A stretch of 64,000 nucleotides of DNA from assembly GCF_001050135.1 (NCBI RefSeq), contig NZ_CP012040.1, positions 3,985,001 to 4,049,000 of the forward strand, read 5' to 3'. The stretch is from Cyclobacterium amurskyense (GTDB lineage Bacteria; Bacteroidota; Bacteroidia; Cytophagales; Cyclobacteriaceae). The notes under the pieces were generated by a model. It saw only the letters and a list, made by a program, of their open reading frames with translations. It did not search any database and was not told the DNA's origin. This document shows positions 36,351 to 44,477 of this stretch, in pieces (the first letter of the stretch is position 1; every line of letters begins with the position of its first letter). Both the position numbers and the translations under genes were made by a program.

Positions 36351-36473
36351 ATGAGTATGATTGTAAGGGTTTAATAGGTTTTCGAGCAGTATCACTCGCC
36401 TCAAAGTTGGAGGGTAAATGGATAGGTTTGAGTTCCGCAATCCTTTACCAAATCATTCACTTACCGTTTGTCC
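36351..36473 (+). other. attC-like imperfect hairpin after the amidohydrolase gene
   Basis: It begins GCCTACAAC and ends near GTTTGTCC. GATGAGTATGATTGTAAGGG (from 36360) pairs imperfectly with AATCCTTTACCAAATCATTC and ACTTACC (36439-36465), leaving a ~55-nt variable loop. It has the same layout as the hairpin at 23814-23950 but a different sequence, as in integron attC sites. The intron-like element 7 follows directly. Confidence 0.55.
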
Positions 36474-36941
36474 TACACGAGGTGGCACTTACCCAGTAGG
36501 TGTAAATCCTACCAGGTCAATTGACTGTTCAACCTGAAGAAATCAGACATTAAATTTAGTGAACGTTTCGCCAAAGCTCGATAGTCTCAACTGTGCAAGC
36601 TAAAATACCCACACATCAACCAATAGTAGCTTCGAGAAGTGTATCTGTAGATTGGGGGGGTGAAGGTCTCAAACCATGGAACATCGCATGGATTAACATT
36701 AATGCGAAGTTCAATGGTCTACCGGAGTCATAGGGGTGGCGTGGTTATAAATGGATTGTGCAAACGCGGGGTAGGTTTACCTGAAAAGCAAACTAAGAAG
36801 GCTATCGATAAGACGTATGAAGGAAAACTTTCCTGTATTTAAAAGGATATGGTTTGATTAAGAGGGCCTTGATCCTCAACTTCTTATTATTTTATTATCT
36901 TTATAGGTATTTATAAAGTAGGGGATCAAGCTGTACTCTAC
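36466..36941 (+). mobile_element. Group II intron relic (element 7)
   Basis: The start is degenerate (GTTTGTCC for GTGTGCC). It then matches elements 1 and 6 (CCAGTAGGTGTAAATCC; ACATCAACCAATAGTAG; TGGTCTACCGGAGTCATAGG). Domain V is the most compact here (CGTATGAAGGAAAACTTTCC, then ATATGGTTTGATTAAGAGGG), lacking the ~40-nt insert of the other copies. The end is GTACTCTAC, 29 bp before the HNH gene. Confidence 0.6.
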
Positions 36942-36970
36942 TTCCTAATTATGAAAAAATTCTATTAAAT

Positions 36971-37951
36971 ATGAATGATAAGCTTTTGGACATATTTCAA
37001 ATAGAAAAAACATGCAAATATCGTGGAGAAGTATATCATGTTAGGGATAATGGAGCTATTTATAGATGCAGAAGGTCTGGTAAAAGAAAAAGACCTTTAG
37101 ATGAAAAATGGACTATCGGAAATCGTAATAAGTTAACTGGCTATAGGAATATTGGATCTGAAACAGTGCATAGAATTGTAGCAACCGCGTTTCATGGGCC
37201 ACAACCGTCAGAAGACCACATTGTTGACCACTTTGATACTAATCGACAAAATAATCGACCTGAAAATTTGGCCTGGGTAACTCGACTTGAAAATATTTTA
37301 TTAAACCCTATAACTGCACGTCGAATTAAGATTTCATATGGTAGCATCGAGAAATTTTTAAAAGACCCAACTCGGCCTATATCAGGAAATCCTGATCCAA
37401 GATTAGAGTGGATGCGTGCGGTCACAAAGGAAGAAGCAGATCATTCACGACAAAGATTGCTTGATTGGGCAAATGGTGGTAAAATACCTTCAGGAGGTAT
37501 ACTTGGAGATTGGCTCTACGAATTACCAAATGAACAATTTAGCGAAGAACCATCATCAGAAATTTTGATCGAGTCTAAAACATCTGGGGCAATTCAAAAA
37601 AGCTGGAAGACGCCGAGTGAGTTTCCACTTTGTCCTTCTAATCCTACAAAGAATGGCTTACAAGATTATTACCAACGTATCAAAGAAGGAGATGTGTTTG
37701 CACGTAATAACTTTGGTGAATCGAAAGTTGTTAGCGCAGCGCTTTCTGAAAGGTCGGATGTATTACTAGTGATGTGTCATCATCCTGGCGCAATAAAAGA
37801 ATGGTCGCTGGCACAAGTTTCAATTGATGACCACCTTTTCATTCATGAGAGTTTAGGGACGTTTTTTCAGTTAGAAGGCGCTAAGAAGCAATTCACACTT
37901 AAACGTGGATTAAAATGGGAGGGTGGTGATTCCATAGATGATATTTGTTGA
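36971..37951 (+). CDS. HNH endonuclease-domain protein
   Basis: 326 aa. The middle of the N-terminal third (~60-115) has the HNH_3/NUMOD-type motif: ETVHRIVATAFHG, DHIVDHFDTNRQNNRPENLAWVT (read in parts) and ENILLNP. The His-Asn-His pattern is intact. The rest is not recognised (QDYYQRIKEGDVFARNNFGESK, VMCHHPGAIKEW). Homing-type HNH proteins are often carried by introns, but this one is outside the intron relics and in its own cassette. It could also be a defence nuclease. A type A hairpin follows the stop. Confidence 0.75.
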   Translation: MNDKLLDIFQIEKTCKYRGEVYHVRDNGAIYRCRRSGKRKRPLDEKWTIGNRNKLTGYRNIGSETVHRIVATAFHGPQPSEDHIVDHFDTNRQNNRPENLAWVTRLENILLNPITARRIKISYGSIEKFLKDPTRPISGNPDPRLEWMRAVTKEEADHSRQRLLDWANGGKIPSGGILGDWLYELPNEQFSEEPSSEILIESKTSGAIQKSWKTPSEFPLCPSNPTKNGLQDYYQRIKEGDVFARNNFGESKVVSAALSERSDVLLVMCHHPGAIKEWSLAQVSIDDHLFIHESLGTFFQLEGAKKQFTLKRGLKWEGGDSIDDIC

Positions 37952-37986
37952 CCGAGAAGAATATAAACTATGCCCATAATAACTAA

Positions 37987-38021
37987 GCATTCTGACGGCT
38001 GGAACTGCCTAGTCTGAATGC
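37987..38021 (+). other. Conserved hairpin (type A), copy 2
   Basis: The same GCATTC/GAATGC stem as at 28931-28965, preceded by AATAACTAA. A wider flank also pairs, ATGCCCATA with TATGGGCAT (the latter at 38033-38041), so a longer imperfect stem is possible. The intron 5' end GTGTGCC follows at 38023. Confidence 0.7.
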
Positions 38022-38022
38022 A

Positions 38023-38744
38023 GTGTGCCTAGTATGGGCATCTGGTATTTAAATACTAATAGAGCATGAAAACCTGTGCCGAAGCATTAGCAAGGCGTAA
38101 TGTCTGCCCCCCCTAGGTGTAGTTTATGCCTTCGTGAGCTGGGTGTAGGTTTGCAAAACACCCTTCTATCCTTTCCAATTTGCAATTGGGAATGGACGGA
38201 ATTACCAATGATCCACGGTTATCAAACCTTCTAATCCTGCATATTTTCATCTGTTTATAGTTTTTTTTAGTGGTCAGTACTTGCCCCGGTTTCCCGGGGT
38301 GGAGTCTCGCTACGATAATCATCCTTTGGCATTACGATTTCATCATGCTCGATTTCCTGATCTCTTATTTGATAAGCCTCTCCCATAACTAAAAATAATC
38401 TATCCTTGAATGAATTGCTAATGAATGCTGCTCGAGTGTACTGTTGATTAGGATGGGGTCTCCAATTTCAGTACAGTATTCAAAATATTGTCAATTTGTT
38501 TATATAAAGGGGTCTTCAGAAGCCATTGCAAATGGCATATAAAAAAATTTTGTCTTCAAAGTAAGTTAGGAATAAAAGGGGAAGATTTGGTCCCGATTTC
38601 GGGAAAACGTTATTGTTTACCCGGTTCTCCCCGGGGCCTGTCCTGTATTTAACAGGATCCGGTTTGATGATGAGGTGCTAATTCTTTACTTCTTATTATC
38701 TTTATCGGGAATTAAAATAAGTAGGCAATCAGGATCTACTCTAC
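38023..38744 (+). mobile_element. Group II intron relic with inserted block R (element 8)
   Basis: The 5' end is GTGTGCCTAG, followed by CATCTGGTAT and GAAAACCTGTGC, shared with element 3. Block R (38107-38579) replaces the centre. The 3' part has a decayed domain V (GGCCTGTCCTGTATTTAACA, TCCGGTTTGATGATGAGG), TTATTATCTTTATCGGG and the end TCTACTCTAC. It is the only copy that shows both the 5' end and the 3' tail around block R, and it therefore best defines where R sits: the position of intron domain IV. Confidence 0.6.
38107..38579 (+). repeat. 473-bp direct repeat R, copy 2
   Basis: The partner of 26794-27266, in the same orientation, 11.3 kb away. Recombination between the copies would delete eight genes (27389 to 36971). 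Confidence 0.8.
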
Positions 38745-38797
38745 CCACCTATTGGAAAACAAGTAACACTAATCGATTGTTTTAAACTCTGGCAAAC

Positions 38798-38828
38798 TTT
38801 CCATAAACAGAAATAAAAAATAAATTTG
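38798..38828 (+). promoter_or_regulatory. Promoter of the Crp/Fnr gene
   Basis: TTTC (38798-38801), 19 bp, then TAAATTTG (38821-38828), a full match to the Bacteroidota -7 consensus TAnnTTTG. The -33 box is one base off TTTG. The box ends 4 bp before the ATG at 38833, so the leader is very short. Confidence 0.5.
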
Positions 38829-38832
38829 CGAT

Positions 38833-39405
38833 ATGGAAGATAAACTTCATTTACTAAGACAACATTTTGAAGAAATAGTTTCTTTAACTGATGATGAGTG
38901 GAACTTTGTAAAATCACATTTTGAATATAAGCGCTTCAAAAAGCACCAATTTTTAATTCAAGTGGGGCAACCTGTGGATTTTGAGTATTGGATTATTAAA
39001 GGCTTGGTAAAAGCGTATTCCATTGACGAAAAAGGTAAAGAACACATTCTTCAATTTGCAATGGAAAACTATTGGGTGAGCGATCATTGCGCTTTTCAAC
39101 ATCAAGAACCAGGGACTATTTTTGTGGATTGCCTTGAAAATTCCGAGTTTTTCGGCTTGTCTTTAGAGAACAGGGAAAAGATTTGCTTAGAAGTACCTGC
39201 TGTCGCCAACTTTTTCAGAATTAAATCAAACCACGGTTATATAAATCTTCAGCAAAGAATCCTTTCTTTACTTACTATGACCGCAGAAAGCAGGTACGAA
39301 TACCTGGTAAACAAATTGCCACAATTAATACAACGCGTTCCTAAAAAATTAATTGCTTCCTATTTAGGCGTATCCAGAGAAACCTTAAGTCGTTTTAACA
39401 GCTAA
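38833..39405 (+). CDS. Crp/Fnr-family regulator of the metabolic cluster
   Basis: 190 aa with an N-terminal cNMP-binding-like beta-roll (QFLIQVGQPVDFEYWIIKGLVKAYSID, read in parts) and a C-terminal helix-turn-helix (LIASYLGVSRETLSRF). It is the first of seven co-directional genes. A perfect palindrome, AGTGA-N6-TCACT, covers its own stop codon, and GTGA-N6-TCCT sites recur before the cupin and cyclase genes, exactly the spacing of classical CRP/FNR sites. It is therefore likely to control this cluster, possibly with autoregulation from the downstream side. Confidence 0.88.
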   Translation: MEDKLHLLRQHFEEIVSLTDDEWNFVKSHFEYKRFKKHQFLIQVGQPVDFEYWIIKGLVKAYSIDEKGKEHILQFAMENYWVSDHCAFQHQEPGTIFVDCLENSEFFGLSLENREKICLEVPAVANFFRIKSNHGYINLQQRILSLLTMTAESRYEYLVNKLPQLIQRVPKKLIASYLGVSRETLSRFNS

Positions 39406-39425
39406 AAGTGAGCTAAATCACTTTT
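39404..39425 (+). promoter_or_regulatory. Perfect CRP/FNR-like palindrome
   Basis: AAAAGTGA-gctaaa-TCACTTTT is an 8-bp perfect inverted repeat with the six-base spacer of CRP/FNR sites. It overlaps the stop of the regulator gene and lies upstream of the cupin gene. Confidence 0.65.
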
Positions 39426-39436
39426 AAAAATTGACG

Positions 39437-39497
39437 TACCTCACAAAAAATTCGTGAGGTATGTCCTCGCACAGCCTTTGGTTTTCATAGAATTTTG
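39437..39497 (+). promoter_or_regulatory. Operator and promoter block before the cupin gene
   Basis: The inverted repeat TACCTCAC (39437-39444)/GTGAGGTA (39454-39461) is followed by TCCTCGCACAGCC (39464-39476), TTTG and a second TTTG 13 bp later. The block from TCCTCGCACA to the second TTTG is 34 bp. It is matched with identical spacing before the cyclase gene (41235-41268), including a GTGA ten bases upstream. Confidence 0.6.
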
Positions 39498-39523
39498 TAT
39501 CGAACAATTAAATACAATGTACT

Positions 39524-40006
39524 ATGAAAACTACAAGAATATTTTTTCTTTTATTTACAGTGATCGCCATAGGTTTTAACGCCTATGCGCAAGAAGGCAA
39601 AAGACCTTTAATGGGTAACTCCTACGGTATCATCAATATTGATGAATACGTTAAACTACTCCCTCAAAGCCACAATGGAGTCATCAAAGACATTAGACTA
39701 ATAGACCGTGAACACGCAGGTGTTAGAGTCTTTAGGTTGTATGATGAAGTGCCTATGCATTACCACGCAAAATCTGATGCATACCTCTACATTTTAAACG
39801 GCAAAGCAGAATTTTATGTAGCTGACAAAGGTCCTGTGGTTGCAGGAAAAGGCGACCTGTTATTCTGGGGTAAAGGTACAGCACACGGTAACGGAAAAAT
39901 TTTAGAAGGACCGTTAGATGTACTTGTTTTTGATGCCATTGCCAGAGATCCAAGCGATGTTATCTGGGTAGACCCATCAACCCAAAAGAAATTTTTAGGT
40001 AACTAA
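39524..40006 (+). CDS. Exported cupin-domain protein
   Basis: 160 aa with a signal peptide (ending NAYAQ). A single cupin fold has the two usual motifs: HYHAKSDAYLYILNGKAEFYV (read in parts) and GDLLFWGKGTAHGNG, with His/Glu-like metal ligands largely kept. The reaction is unknown; cupins of this size may be isomerases, dioxygenases or binding proteins. It is preceded by the regulatory block and followed 34 bp later by the MRJP-like gene. Confidence 0.8.
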   Translation: MKTTRIFFLLFTVIAIGFNAYAQEGKRPLMGNSYGIINIDEYVKLLPQSHNGVIKDIRLIDREHAGVRVFRLYDEVPMHYHAKSDAYLYILNGKAEFYVADKGPVVAGKGDLLFWGKGTAHGNGKILEGPLDVLVFDAIARDPSDVIWVDPSTQKKFLGN

Positions 40007-40039
40007 TCAAATCACATTCACCTTTTAAAATCAATAACG

Positions 40040-41137
40040 ATGAAAACTATAACAATCATAAAAATAGTCTTGTTCGCATTTGTGATGAATCACTCAATGT
40101 TTGCACAAGCACAGCTAGAAACACTAGCAACATTTCCAGAATCAAGACCAGGAAATATAACCGTATCCAATGATGGAAGAATATTTGTAACAATGAGCGC
40201 ATTAAGTGCTTCAAAATATATGGTGAAAGAAATTTTGCCTAGTGGAGAGGCCATTCCGTTTGGCGATAAAGAATGGATAGTAAAACCTGAAAATGGAAGC
40301 CTAAAAGGTATCAATTCAACTATCGGAATTCAAGCTGATGCCAATGGAATTCTTTGGGTGTTGGATATGGGTAACGCAAAACAAAATCAGGCTCCAAAAT
40401 TGGTTGGTTTTGATTTGGTTACGGGTAACGTAACAAAGGTTTTCCCTATTCCAAATACGGTATTGTCAACAAAACCTTTTTTACAGGATTTTGTAATTGA
40501 TGTGAAAAACAACACCGCTGTAATTGCAGATATGACCGATGCTTTAAATCCACCGATTGCCCCAGCTTTTGTAGTGATTAATCTAGAAACGGGTTATATA
40601 AGACGTGTTTTAGAAGGAAATCCTTCGTTTTTACCCTCCGATGAACCTGTGAAAATTCACGGTAGATTGGTCTCTCACAAAAGAAAAGACGGTACTACCC
40701 TTCAGCCAAGATATCCTTTAAATCCTATTTCTATTGATGATGAAAACAATTACATCTACTATGGTGCAATGGGAAATACCAAAATTTACCGCATACCTTC
40801 TGCTGTTTTAGCGGATGAAAGTAAGCAAGATATAGACCTGAATAAGTACATCGAGTTTTATGCCAACAAACCAAAATCTGACGGATTTAAAGTGGGTGCA
40901 AACGGTAAAGTCTATGTAACCGATGTTGAAAATTCAGCCATTGTAGAAAGTACGCCTTCAGGTATGAAAACCATTGTGCAATCTAAAAAAGACTTGTCTT
41001 GGCCTGATGGTGTTGCCATACACGGAGACTACTTGTATATCGTAGCAAATCAGCTTCATAATCTACCCTTATTAAATGAAGGGAAAGACGCGAGCAAGCC
41101 GCCTTATTTGGTGTTAAAAATAAAAATTCAAGAGTAA
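40040..41137 (+). CDS. Exported MRJP/SMP-30-like beta-propeller protein
   Basis: 365 aa with a signal peptide (ending MFAQ). The repeated motifs RPGNITVSNDGRIFVTMS, GIQADANGILWVLDMG and DFVIDVKNNTAVIADM, and the late SWPDGVAIHGDYLYIVANQ, mark the major-royal-jelly-protein branch of six-bladed propellers, annotated as gluconolactonase-like or L-dopachrome-tautomerase-related. The enzymatic role is unproven. A strong terminator follows, so the cyclase gene has its own promoter. Confidence 0.8.
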   Translation: MKTITIIKIVLFAFVMNHSMFAQAQLETLATFPESRPGNITVSNDGRIFVTMSALSASKYMVKEILPSGEAIPFGDKEWIVKPENGSLKGINSTIGIQADANGILWVLDMGNAKQNQAPKLVGFDLVTGNVTKVFPIPNTVLSTKPFLQDFVIDVKNNTAVIADMTDALNPPIAPAFVVINLETGYIRRVLEGNPSFLPSDEPVKIHGRLVSHKRKDGTTLQPRYPLNPISIDDENNYIYYGAMGNTKIYRIPSAVLADESKQDIDLNKYIEFYANKPKSDGFKVGANGKVYVTDVENSAIVESTPSGMKTIVQSKKDLSWPDGVAIHGDYLYIVANQLHNLPLLNEGKDASKPPYLVLKIKIQE

Positions 41138-41153
41138 GAATCTCTAAAAAAAT

Positions 41154-41200
41154 GGGTGATGTATCCGCATCATTAAATGTGACCTACATCACCCTTTTTT
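41154..41200 (+). terminator. Rho-independent terminator after the MRJP-like gene
   Basis: GGGTGATGTA (41154-41163) pairs perfectly with TACATCACCC (41185-41194), followed by six T residues. Confidence 0.85.
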
Positions 41201-41224
41201 ATTGATTTAGGTCACTCTAAAATG

Positions 41225-41268
41225 GTGATATACATCCTCGCACAACCGTTGCTTTAAACGGAAATTTG
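41225..41268 (+). promoter_or_regulatory. Operator and promoter block before the cyclase gene
   Basis: GTGATATACATCCTCGCACA, then ACCGTTG and, 13 bp later, TTTG. It matches the block before the cupin gene in sequence and spacing, so both transcripts should answer to the same regulator. Confidence 0.6.
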
Positions 41269-41294
41269 CATAAGAAATTTAAAAAAATATCAAC

Positions 41295-42233
41295 ATGAAA
41301 ACAATAGTAAATACATTAAAAACAATTGCGTTAGTAGCCACGCTTTTTATTGCTTTAACTACAAATGCGCAACAAGTACCAACATCACCTTATGGTGCAG
41401 ACGATGAAATTGGTGCACTTAATCTTTTAAATGAAGAAATTGTTTTAGACGCTGTAAAACTGGTTAAAAAAGGAAAAGTATACCGCTTAGGAATGGTGGT
41501 AAACGCACAAACGGCAGCTTTCCGTCACAGATACTTTCATATCGAAACCTTACAGCCAGAAACTGCTGCCGCGGGTTCTAACAAATTCACCTACGTAGAC
41601 GATCAATTAATAGGCTGGACTGGTGTTGGTTCGCAAATAAACGGATTGGCACATTACGGTAGAGACAATGTGCATTATAACGGACATAAAGTAGAAGATT
41701 TTTTAACCGTTTCCGGCGTAAAAAAATTGGGTTTAGAAAAATTACCGCCTATAGTCACTAGAGGTGTTGTCCTCGATATGCGCTCCTATTACAATCAAGA
41801 TATAGTAAAAGAAGGTACAGTTTTTACAGTTGAAGACATTGAAAAAGTAGCCAAAAAACAAGGCATTGAAATCCGTAAAGGAGATGTGGTTCTGTTTTAC
41901 ACAGGATGGACAAAATTAATGGGTAAAGATGATAAACGCTATTTAGCTGGTGGGCCTGGAATTGGTACTGAAGCTGCGCATTATTTAGGTAAAAAAGGAA
42001 TTGTTGCAGCAGGTGCAGACAATTGGTCTTTTGAAGCGGTGCCACACGAAAACAGCTCACTTTCTTTTCCTGTAAATCAAATGATGGCCACCGAATACGG
42101 TGTACAAGTATTAGAAAATATTCTTGTAGATGAACTGGTGGAAGATAAAGCTTGGGAATTCCTTTTTGTATTAGGTCATCCTTTATATGAAGGGTCTACA
42201 CAAGTACAAATAAACCCTGTTGCCATTAAATAA
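41295..42233 (+). CDS. Exported cyclase-family hydrolase (kynurenine-formamidase-like)
   Basis: 312 aa with a signal peptide (ending NAQ). The family motifs are GADDEIGALNLLN, HYGRDNVHYNGH (metal-binding His residues) and KGDVVLFYTGW, followed by the C-terminal FLFVLGHPLYEGS. Members hydrolyse amides or cyclic esters using a metal. Periplasmic location is inferred from the signal. It starts a second transcript continuing into the MFS, AKR and monooxygenase genes. Confidence 0.85.
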   Translation: MKTIVNTLKTIALVATLFIALTTNAQQVPTSPYGADDEIGALNLLNEEIVLDAVKLVKKGKVYRLGMVVNAQTAAFRHRYFHIETLQPETAAAGSNKFTYVDDQLIGWTGVGSQINGLAHYGRDNVHYNGHKVEDFLTVSGVKKLGLEKLPPIVTRGVVLDMRSYYNQDIVKEGTVFTVEDIEKVAKKQGIEIRKGDVVLFYTGWTKLMGKDDKRYLAGGPGIGTEAAHYLGKKGIVAAGADNWSFEAVPHENSSLSFPVNQMMATEYGVQVLENILVDELVEDKAWEFLFVLGHPLYEGSTQVQINPVAIK

Positions 42234-42259
42234 GAATATCAAAAAAACTATTAGAAATT

Positions 42260-43468
42260 ATGGAAACATCAACCATATATAGAGATACAACGGTAGTCAA
42301 AAAGAAGAGTCTACCGGCAGCATTATGGGCATTGACCATAAGTGCATTTGCCATAGGAACAACGGAATTTGTAATTGTAGGTTTGCTGTCCACCGTTGCC
42401 AACGATTTAGGTACATCATTGACATCAGCAGGACTGTTAGTTAGTTTATATGCTATTGGTGTGGCCATTGGCGCACCTATTTTAACTGCCTTAACAGGTA
42501 AAATTCCAAGAAAACAGTTATTAATGGGCATTATGTTACTGTTCATTATTGGTAACGGATTAGCAGCAATCTCACCAAGTTTTGAATTGTTGCTTTTATC
42601 GAGAGTTGTAACAGGTTTTGCTCATGGAGTATTTTTCTCTATTGGTTCTACCATTGCCGCTAGTTTAGTGCCAAAAGACAAAAGAGCAACTGCCATTTCT
42701 ATAATGTTCGCAGGTCTTACGGTAGCCATTGTAACCGGTGTGCCTTTGGGAACATACATAGGCCAAAATTTTGGATGGAGAGCAACCTTTATAGGCGTTG
42801 CCATTTTAGGAGCGATTGGCGCTGTAGCTAGTTTAGCATTGGTACCCCAAAACATCAAACAATCAGAACCACTACGTCTTATAGACCAATTAAAAGTGAT
42901 TAAAAATCCGTCTATTTTATTGGTGTTGGCCATTACCGCATTTGGTTATGGTGGTACGTTTGTAACCTTTACCTATTTAACGCCATTATTGGAAGAAGTA
43001 ACCGGTTTCTCTTCAGGTATGACCAGTGTATTTCTTTTAATTTATGGTATTGCCATAGCCATAGGAAATGTTATTGGTGGTAAAGTATCTAACAACAAAC
43101 CAGGAAAAGCCTTATTAGTCATGTTTGCACTTCAAGCAATAGTATTGTTTGTTTTATACTTCACAGCTTCTAGTCAGATTTTGGCAATTATAACCTTGTT
43201 TTTTATGGGAATACTGGCGTTTTCAAACGTACCTGCATTGCAATTATATGTCGTGAAAATGGCTGAAAAATATCTACCAGGGACCGAAGATGTAGCATCT
43301 GCCTTAAACATTGCCGCATTTAACGTAGGTATTGCTATTGGCGCCTACGTAGGGGGAATGGTTGTAGATTCAGATCTGGGTATTGAAGCAACTCCTTGGG
43401 TAGGTGGTATCCTAGTGATAATAGGATTCTTGTTGACCCTAGTTTTATTCAAAAAAGAAAAAATATAA
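42260..43468 (+). CDS. MFS transporter (DHA1/AraJ-like efflux)
   Basis: 402 aa with 12 predicted transmembrane helices. The first helix region AFAIGTTEFVIVGLLSTVA is typical of AraJ/sugar-efflux-type DHA1 carriers, and the loop after helix 2 reads TGKIPRKQLLMG. It probably exports a small metabolite or drug. It lies 26 bp after the cyclase gene, in the same operon. Confidence 0.9.
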   Translation: METSTIYRDTTVVKKKSLPAALWALTISAFAIGTTEFVIVGLLSTVANDLGTSLTSAGLLVSLYAIGVAIGAPILTALTGKIPRKQLLMGIMLLFIIGNGLAAISPSFELLLLSRVVTGFAHGVFFSIGSTIAASLVPKDKRATAISIMFAGLTVAIVTGVPLGTYIGQNFGWRATFIGVAILGAIGAVASLALVPQNIKQSEPLRLIDQLKVIKNPSILLVLAITAFGYGGTFVTFTYLTPLLEEVTGFSSGMTSVFLLIYGIAIAIGNVIGGKVSNNKPGKALLVMFALQAIVLFVLYFTASSQILAIITLFFMGILAFSNVPALQLYVVKMAEKYLPGTEDVASALNIAAFNVGIAIGAYVGGMVVDSDLGIEATPWVGGILVIIGFLLTLVLFKKEKI

Positions 43469-43479
43469 ATAGTATAATA

Positions 43480-44418
43480 ATGACTTCATTAAAATTTAGA
43501 AATAACGACGAAATGCCAATTTTAGGCTTAGGAACATTTAGGTCTGAACCTAATGAAGTGTACAATGCGGTACTTCTTGCTATAAAAATTGGATACAGAC
43601 ATATTGATTGTGCTGCCGCCTACGGAAACGAAAAAGAAGTGGGTAAGGCCATAGCCGAAGCAGTTAAACAAGGCTTGGTAACGCGTGAAGATTTATGGGT
43701 GACTTCAAAATTATGGAATGCCTTTCACGGAGAAGAAAACGTGATTCCTGCGCTGAATCAAACTTTAAAAGATTTACAACTCAATTACCTAGACCTGTAT
43801 CTAATTCACTGGCCTGTCGCTCTTAAAAAAGGAACTGAGATGCCAGAGAAAGCTTCCGATTTTATTCCACTTTCAGAAGTGCCATTAACCAATACTTGGA
43901 AAGGTATGGAAGCTACTTTGAAACAAGGACTTGCAAGGCATATTGGCGTGAGTAATTTCAATGAAAATCAGCTTAAGGAAATAATGGCGACTGCAGTGCA
44001 TCAACCAGAGATGAATCAGGTTGAAATGCATCCATTTTTACAGCAGGAAGAGCTGAAAGCATTTTGCGTTCAAAACGATATTCTGCTGACTGCATATGCG
44101 CCTTTGGGCTCGTTAGTAGATGAAAATACCACGTTGCGCTTACTGGAAAATGACAGGATAAAATCCATTGCCAACGCTAGAAATATGTCGCCTGCACAAG
44201 TAGCATTGGCGTACACCATTCAAAGAGGAGTTGCCGTAATCCCTAAATCTATTAATGAAGCAAGATTGCTTCAGAATTTAGAGACTTTAAACCATACGCT
44301 TACAGAAGAAGATATGGCGTTACTAAAGGACTTAGATAAAGGACACCGTTTTATAGATGGTAAATTTTGGGAAGTTGAAAATGGACCATATACCGCAGAT
44401 AGTATCTGGAATAACTAA
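43480..44418 (+). CDS. Aldo/keto reductase
   Basis: About 312 aa from the ATG at 43480 (MTSLKFRNNDEMPILGLGTF). An in-frame earlier ATG at 43396 would overlap the MFS gene by 72 bp and lacks family similarity, so I reject it. The catalytic residues are visible: HIDCAAAYGNE (Asp, Tyr), WVTSKLWN (Lys) and LIHWPVAL (His). The C-terminal GVAVIPKSINEARL binds NADPH. It reduces aldehydes or ketones; the substrate is unknown. Confidence 0.92.
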   Translation: MTSLKFRNNDEMPILGLGTFRSEPNEVYNAVLLAIKIGYRHIDCAAAYGNEKEVGKAIAEAVKQGLVTREDLWVTSKLWNAFHGEENVIPALNQTLKDLQLNYLDLYLIHWPVALKKGTEMPEKASDFIPLSEVPLTNTWKGMEATLKQGLARHIGVSNFNENQLKEIMATAVHQPEMNQVEMHPFLQQEELKAFCVQNDILLTAYAPLGSLVDENTTLRLLENDRIKSIANARNMSPAQVALAYTIQRGVAVIPKSINEARLLQNLETLNHTLTEEDMALLKDLDKGHRFIDGKFWEVENGPYTADSIWNN

Positions 44419-44424
44419 TCTTGA

Positions 44425-44460
44425 AAATCATCAGGTGTCCTTACAGATACCTGATGATTT
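44425..44460 (+). terminator. Intercistronic stem-loop between AKR and monooxygenase genes
   Basis: AAATCATCAGGT (44425-44436) pairs perfectly with ACCTGATGATTT (44449-44460), with no T-tract after it. It may be a partial terminator or an mRNA processing site. It falls inside the long form of the next reading frame, which argues for the later start at 44478. Confidence 0.6.
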
Positions 44461-44477
44461 CAAAAACAAATAACACT

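Noticed and set aside
36660..36842. A 60-codon reading frame inside element 7
   Set aside because: It lies entirely in intron-like sequence that recurs in other copies where the frame is broken. It has no domain and no own start signal.
43396..43479. Longer N-terminus for the aldo/keto reductase
   Set aside because: It overlaps the MFS gene by 72 bp and encodes nothing similar to the family. The ATG at 43480 gives the normal start.
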